Source of the DNA: Vibrio ponticus | Lineage (GTDB): Bacteria; Pseudomonadota; Gammaproteobacteria; Enterobacterales; Vibrionaceae | Reading direction: 5' to 3' | Assembly: GCF_009938225.1 (NCBI RefSeq) | Contig: NZ_AP019657.1 | Coordinates: 310,001-374,000 of the forward strand | DNA length: 64,000 bases | In this document: positions 61,616 to 64,000 of the stretch, piece after piece | Layout: every line of letters starts with the position of its first letter | Numbering within the stretch: position 1 is the stretch's first letter | Notes under the pieces: generated by a model | The model's database searches: none | What the model was told of the DNA's origin: nothing | Seen by the model: the letters and a program-made list of their open reading frames with translations, nothing else | Position numbers and translations under genes: made by a program

Positions 61616-62668
61616 ATGAAAAATAAACTGATTTTAAGCTTATTGACGGTTTCAATGTTGAGTGCTTCGCCTGCACTATTTGCTAAAGGACCGCGTGGTC
61701 CGATGGCAATAACCGTTGTCTCTGAGCAAGTCCAAACCCACCAAGTTTCACAATCACTTTCTCTTGTGGGTAAATTGGAAGCGGAACAATCGGTCATGGT
61801 TTCGCCTGAAACCTCAGGTAAAGTTGAAAATATCGCAGTTAAAGCGAACCAACAAGTGACAAAGGGTCAGTTACTTATCCAGCTGAATGATGACAAGGCA
61901 CGTGCTTCCGTTAAAGAAGCGAGTGCTTATCTAAAAGATGAAAAGCGTAAACTGGCAGAGTTTGAGCGCCTAGTAAAGCGCAATGCCATCACGCAAACCG
62001 AAATTGATGCGCAAAAAACCAGCGTTGAGATTGCCCAAGCTCGTCTCGACGCTGCCAATGCAAACCTAAAAGATCTGCATATCAGCGCTCCGTTCGCTGG
62101 TACCGTCGGTTTTATCGACTTTAGCCGCGGTAAAATGGTCTCGTCAGGTATGGAATTGTTATCACTAGACGATCTTTCAGTGATGGAGCTTGATCTGCAA
62201 ATTCCAGAGCGTTACCTCTCTAAAATCAGTCAAGGTATGCAAGTGACCGCCACAACCAGTGCATGGGGTGAGCGCATCTTTAATGGTGAAGTAGTTGGCA
62301 TCGACTCACGTATTAACCCAGAAACCTTGAACTTGCGCGTACGCATTCATTTTGATAACCAAGAGCAACAGTTAAAGCCAGGTATGCTAGTGGCCGCTCA
62401 TATGGACTTTACGCCAATTAACGCCCCAATCATTCCGGTTCAAGCGCTCGAATACTCAGGCACCAAACGTTATGTGTATGTGATTGGTGAAGATAATAAA
62501 GCCAAGCGCACCGAAGTGATTTTGGGCGCGCGTGTTGATAACCAAGTGGTGATCAACAAAGGTCTAGAGATTGGTGAGCGCATTGTGGTGCAAGGCATTG
62601 TCAATATGCGTGATGGCGCAACCGTGATTGAGCAAGGTAGCGCACCGAAAAAAAAGGGTGATCAATAA
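61616..62668 (+). CDS. RND efflux periplasmic adaptor (membrane fusion protein)
   Basis: A protein of 350 residues with a signal peptide (cleavage near LFA-KGPR; no lipobox). Order: N-terminal barrel strand, half lipoyl motif (VMVSPETSGKVENIAVKANQQVTKGQLLIQL), a short helical hairpin at about 95-135, second lipoyl half (DLHISAPFAGTVGFID), beta-barrel and C-terminal domain. It links an inner-membrane RND pump to an outer-membrane channel. The stop overlaps the pump start (TAATG). Which Vibrio Vex system this is cannot be decided. Confidence 0.92.
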   Translation: MKNKLILSLLTVSMLSASPALFAKGPRGPMAITVVSEQVQTHQVSQSLSLVGKLEAEQSVMVSPETSGKVENIAVKANQQVTKGQLLIQLNDDKARASVKEASAYLKDEKRKLAEFERLVKRNAITQTEIDAQKTSVEIAQARLDAANANLKDLHISAPFAGTVGFIDFSRGKMVSSGMELLSLDDLSVMELDLQIPERYLSKISQGMQVTATTSAWGERIFNGEVVGIDSRINPETLNLRVRIHFDNQEQQLKPGMLVAAHMDFTPINAPIIPVQALEYSGTKRYVYVIGEDNKAKRTEVILGARVDNQVVINKGLEIGERIVVQGIVNMRDGATVIEQGSAPKKKGDQ

Positions 62669-64000
62669 TGTGGTTATCTGACGTATCGGTAAAAAGACCG
62701 GTCTCGGCACTCGTACTGAGCATGCTGTTGTGTGTGTTCGGTATTGTCTCTTTTTCCAAACTGGCAGTGCGTGAAATGCCGGATATCGAAAACCCAGTGG
62801 TTTCGGTATCTACTCGCTATGAGGGCGCTTCTGCGACCATTATTGAAAGCCAAATTACTTCAGCTTTAGAAGAGCAACTTTCGGGGATCAGTGGCATCGA
62901 TGAAATCACGTCGACCACCCGTAATAGTATGTCACGTATCACCATCACTTTTGAGCTAGGTTACGATCTTAATACCGGTGTCAGTGATGTGCGCGATGCG
63001 GTAGCGCGTGCTCAGCGTTCATTGCCGGAAGAAGCTGACGATCCGATTGTGTATAAGAACAACGGCTCGGGTGAAGCTTCACTCTATATCAACCTCAGTT
63101 CCTCTGAAATGGACCGTACCCAGTTGACCGATTATGTCGAGCGTGTGCTGATGGACCGCTTTAGTCTGATTTCAGGGGTCAGCTCGGTAGATATTTCTGG
63201 TGGTCTGTACAAGGTAATGTACGTCAAACTCAAGCCAGCATTGATGGCGGGTCGTGGCGTGACTACCGCTGACATTACGCAAGCGTTACGCAGTGAAAAC
63301 TTGGAAAGCCCGGGTGGTCAGGTTCGTAACGACCAAACGGTCATGGCGGTGCGTACGGCTCGTACTTACCAAGATGTGGAAGATTTTGAATATCTCGTCG
63401 TGCGTCGTGCCAGTGACAACACACCAATCTACTTAAAAGATGTTGCGGATGTTTACATTGGTGCTGAAAACGAAAACTCAACCTTTAAAAGCGATGGTGT
63501 CGTTAACGTCAGTTTAGGTATTGTGCCACAGTCGGATGCGAACCCGCTTGAAGTCGCGCAACGCGTCCATGCCGAAGTGGAAGCTGTACAGAAATTCTTG
63601 CCTCAAGGCACTCGCCTTGCGGTTGACTATGACTCGACAGTATTCATCGAACGCTCGATCGCTGAGGTGTATAGCACCTTGTTTGTGACTGGTGGTCTTG
63701 TTGTGCTGGTGCTGTACGTATTTATCGGTCAAGCACGCGCGACATTGATCCCTGCGGTCACCGTACCGGTATCACTGATTTCTTCTTTTATTGCGGCTTA
63801 CTATTTTGGCTTTTCGATCAACCTCATCACGCTAATGGCGCTGATCTTGTCGATTGGCTTGGTGGTGGATGATGCCATCGTTGTGGTAGAGAATATTTTC
63901 CACCACATTGAACGTGGTGAAAAACCACTACTTGCCGCCTATAAAGGTACTCGTGAAGTGGGGTTTGCGGTTATCGCAACGACCTTGGTTCTCGTCATGG
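62668..64000 (+). CDS. RND multidrug efflux transporter (partial, runs off the window)
   Basis: The frame is open from ATG 62668 to the window end, 444 residues. It begins MWLSDVSVKRPVSALVLSML with a first span, the porter domain (SALEEQLSGISGIDEI; VSSVDISGGLYKVMYVKL), and spans 2-4 with the conserved LILSIGLVVDDAIVVVENIF motif that carries the proton-relay aspartates. Full RND pumps have about 1030 residues. It overlaps the adaptor gene by one base, so the two are coupled. No outer-membrane channel gene is upstream. Substrate unknown. Confidence 0.93.
   Translation, partial: MWLSDVSVKRPVSALVLSMLLCVFGIVSFSKLAVREMPDIENPVVSVSTRYEGASATIIESQITSALEEQLSGISGIDEITSTTRNSMSRITITFELGYDLNTGVSDVRDAVARAQRSLPEEADDPIVYKNNGSGEASLYINLSSSEMDRTQLTDYVERVLMDRFSLISGVSSVDISGGLYKVMYVKLKPALMAGRGVTTADITQALRSENLESPGGQVRNDQTVMAVRTARTYQDVEDFEYLVVRRASDNTPIYLKDVADVYIGAENENSTFKSDGVVNVSLGIVPQSDANPLEVAQRVHAEVEAVQKFLPQGTRLAVDYDSTVFIERSIAEVYSTLFVTGGLVVLVLYVFIGQARATLIPAVTVPVSLISSFIAAYYFGFSINLITLMALILSIGLVVDDAIVVVENIFHHIERGEKPLLAAYKGTREVGFAVIATTLVLVM

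Overview
The window looks like chromosome I of a Vibrio (Gammaproteobacteria). The phoB-phoR-pstS / ppx-ppk / pstCAB-phoU block, a second EF-G gene next to radA, the peroxiredoxin/OxyR2 pair, the long-form DapD and the tandem tRNA-Tyr(GTA) genes all follow the Vibrio pattern as I know it. The species cannot be fixed from this sequence alone. No rRNA, CRISPR array, transposase or integrase is visible.

Positions 1-6631 are the right end of a mobile genomic island carrying anti-phage defence. It holds a type I restriction-modification system (hsdM tail, hsdS, hsdR) on the + strand, then a two-gene Kiwa system (kwaA-kwaB) on the - strand. The island ends inside codon ~13 of radA. Everything 5' of the GADFPRW codons has been replaced by island DNA full of GTCTAA/TTAGAC repeats that look like recombinase arm sites, so radA (6632-7972) is 5'-truncated.

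From 8 kb onward the content is core chromosome. 8-22 kb: fusA2, a shortened LysR gene, an acyl-CoA ligase, chrA with a divergent LysR gene, a membrane protein, a MATE exporter, a gamma-glutamylcyclotransferase-like gene, nnrS, mltC and dapD. 22.5-26.4 kb: a fluoride riboswitch in front of a two-gene unit (NifU/IscU-like protein plus GGGtGRT protein), then prx2/oxyR2. This riboswitch-controlled pair is the most novel-looking unit of the window. 26.4-33 kb: glyoxylate shunt genes aceB-aceA behind an operator-rich 660-base region, a CBS-pair protein and a chemoreceptor. 33-40.5 kb: queA, a structured leader, tgt, yajC-secD-secF, a DUF1904 gene and mepA. 40.8-43.9 kb: a small orphan gene, a ferredoxin, trhP (yegQ) and rdgC.

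44-56.8 kb is a phosphate and polyphosphate block: phoB-phoR-pstS behind a Pho box, ppx-ppk on the opposite strand, and pstC-pstA-pstB-phoU behind a second, near-consensus Pho box. PstC and PstA carry large extra domains. 56.8-58.7 kb is an unrecognised operon of exported proteins: a lipoprotein with four 17-residue PDRLPP repeats and two predicted beta-barrels, next to a LysR gene. cutC follows, then an (AGATTG)7 microsatellite, four tandem tRNA-Tyr genes with their promoter, and an RND efflux pair that runs off the window end.

All calls come from reading the sequence and family knowledge; no database search was run.
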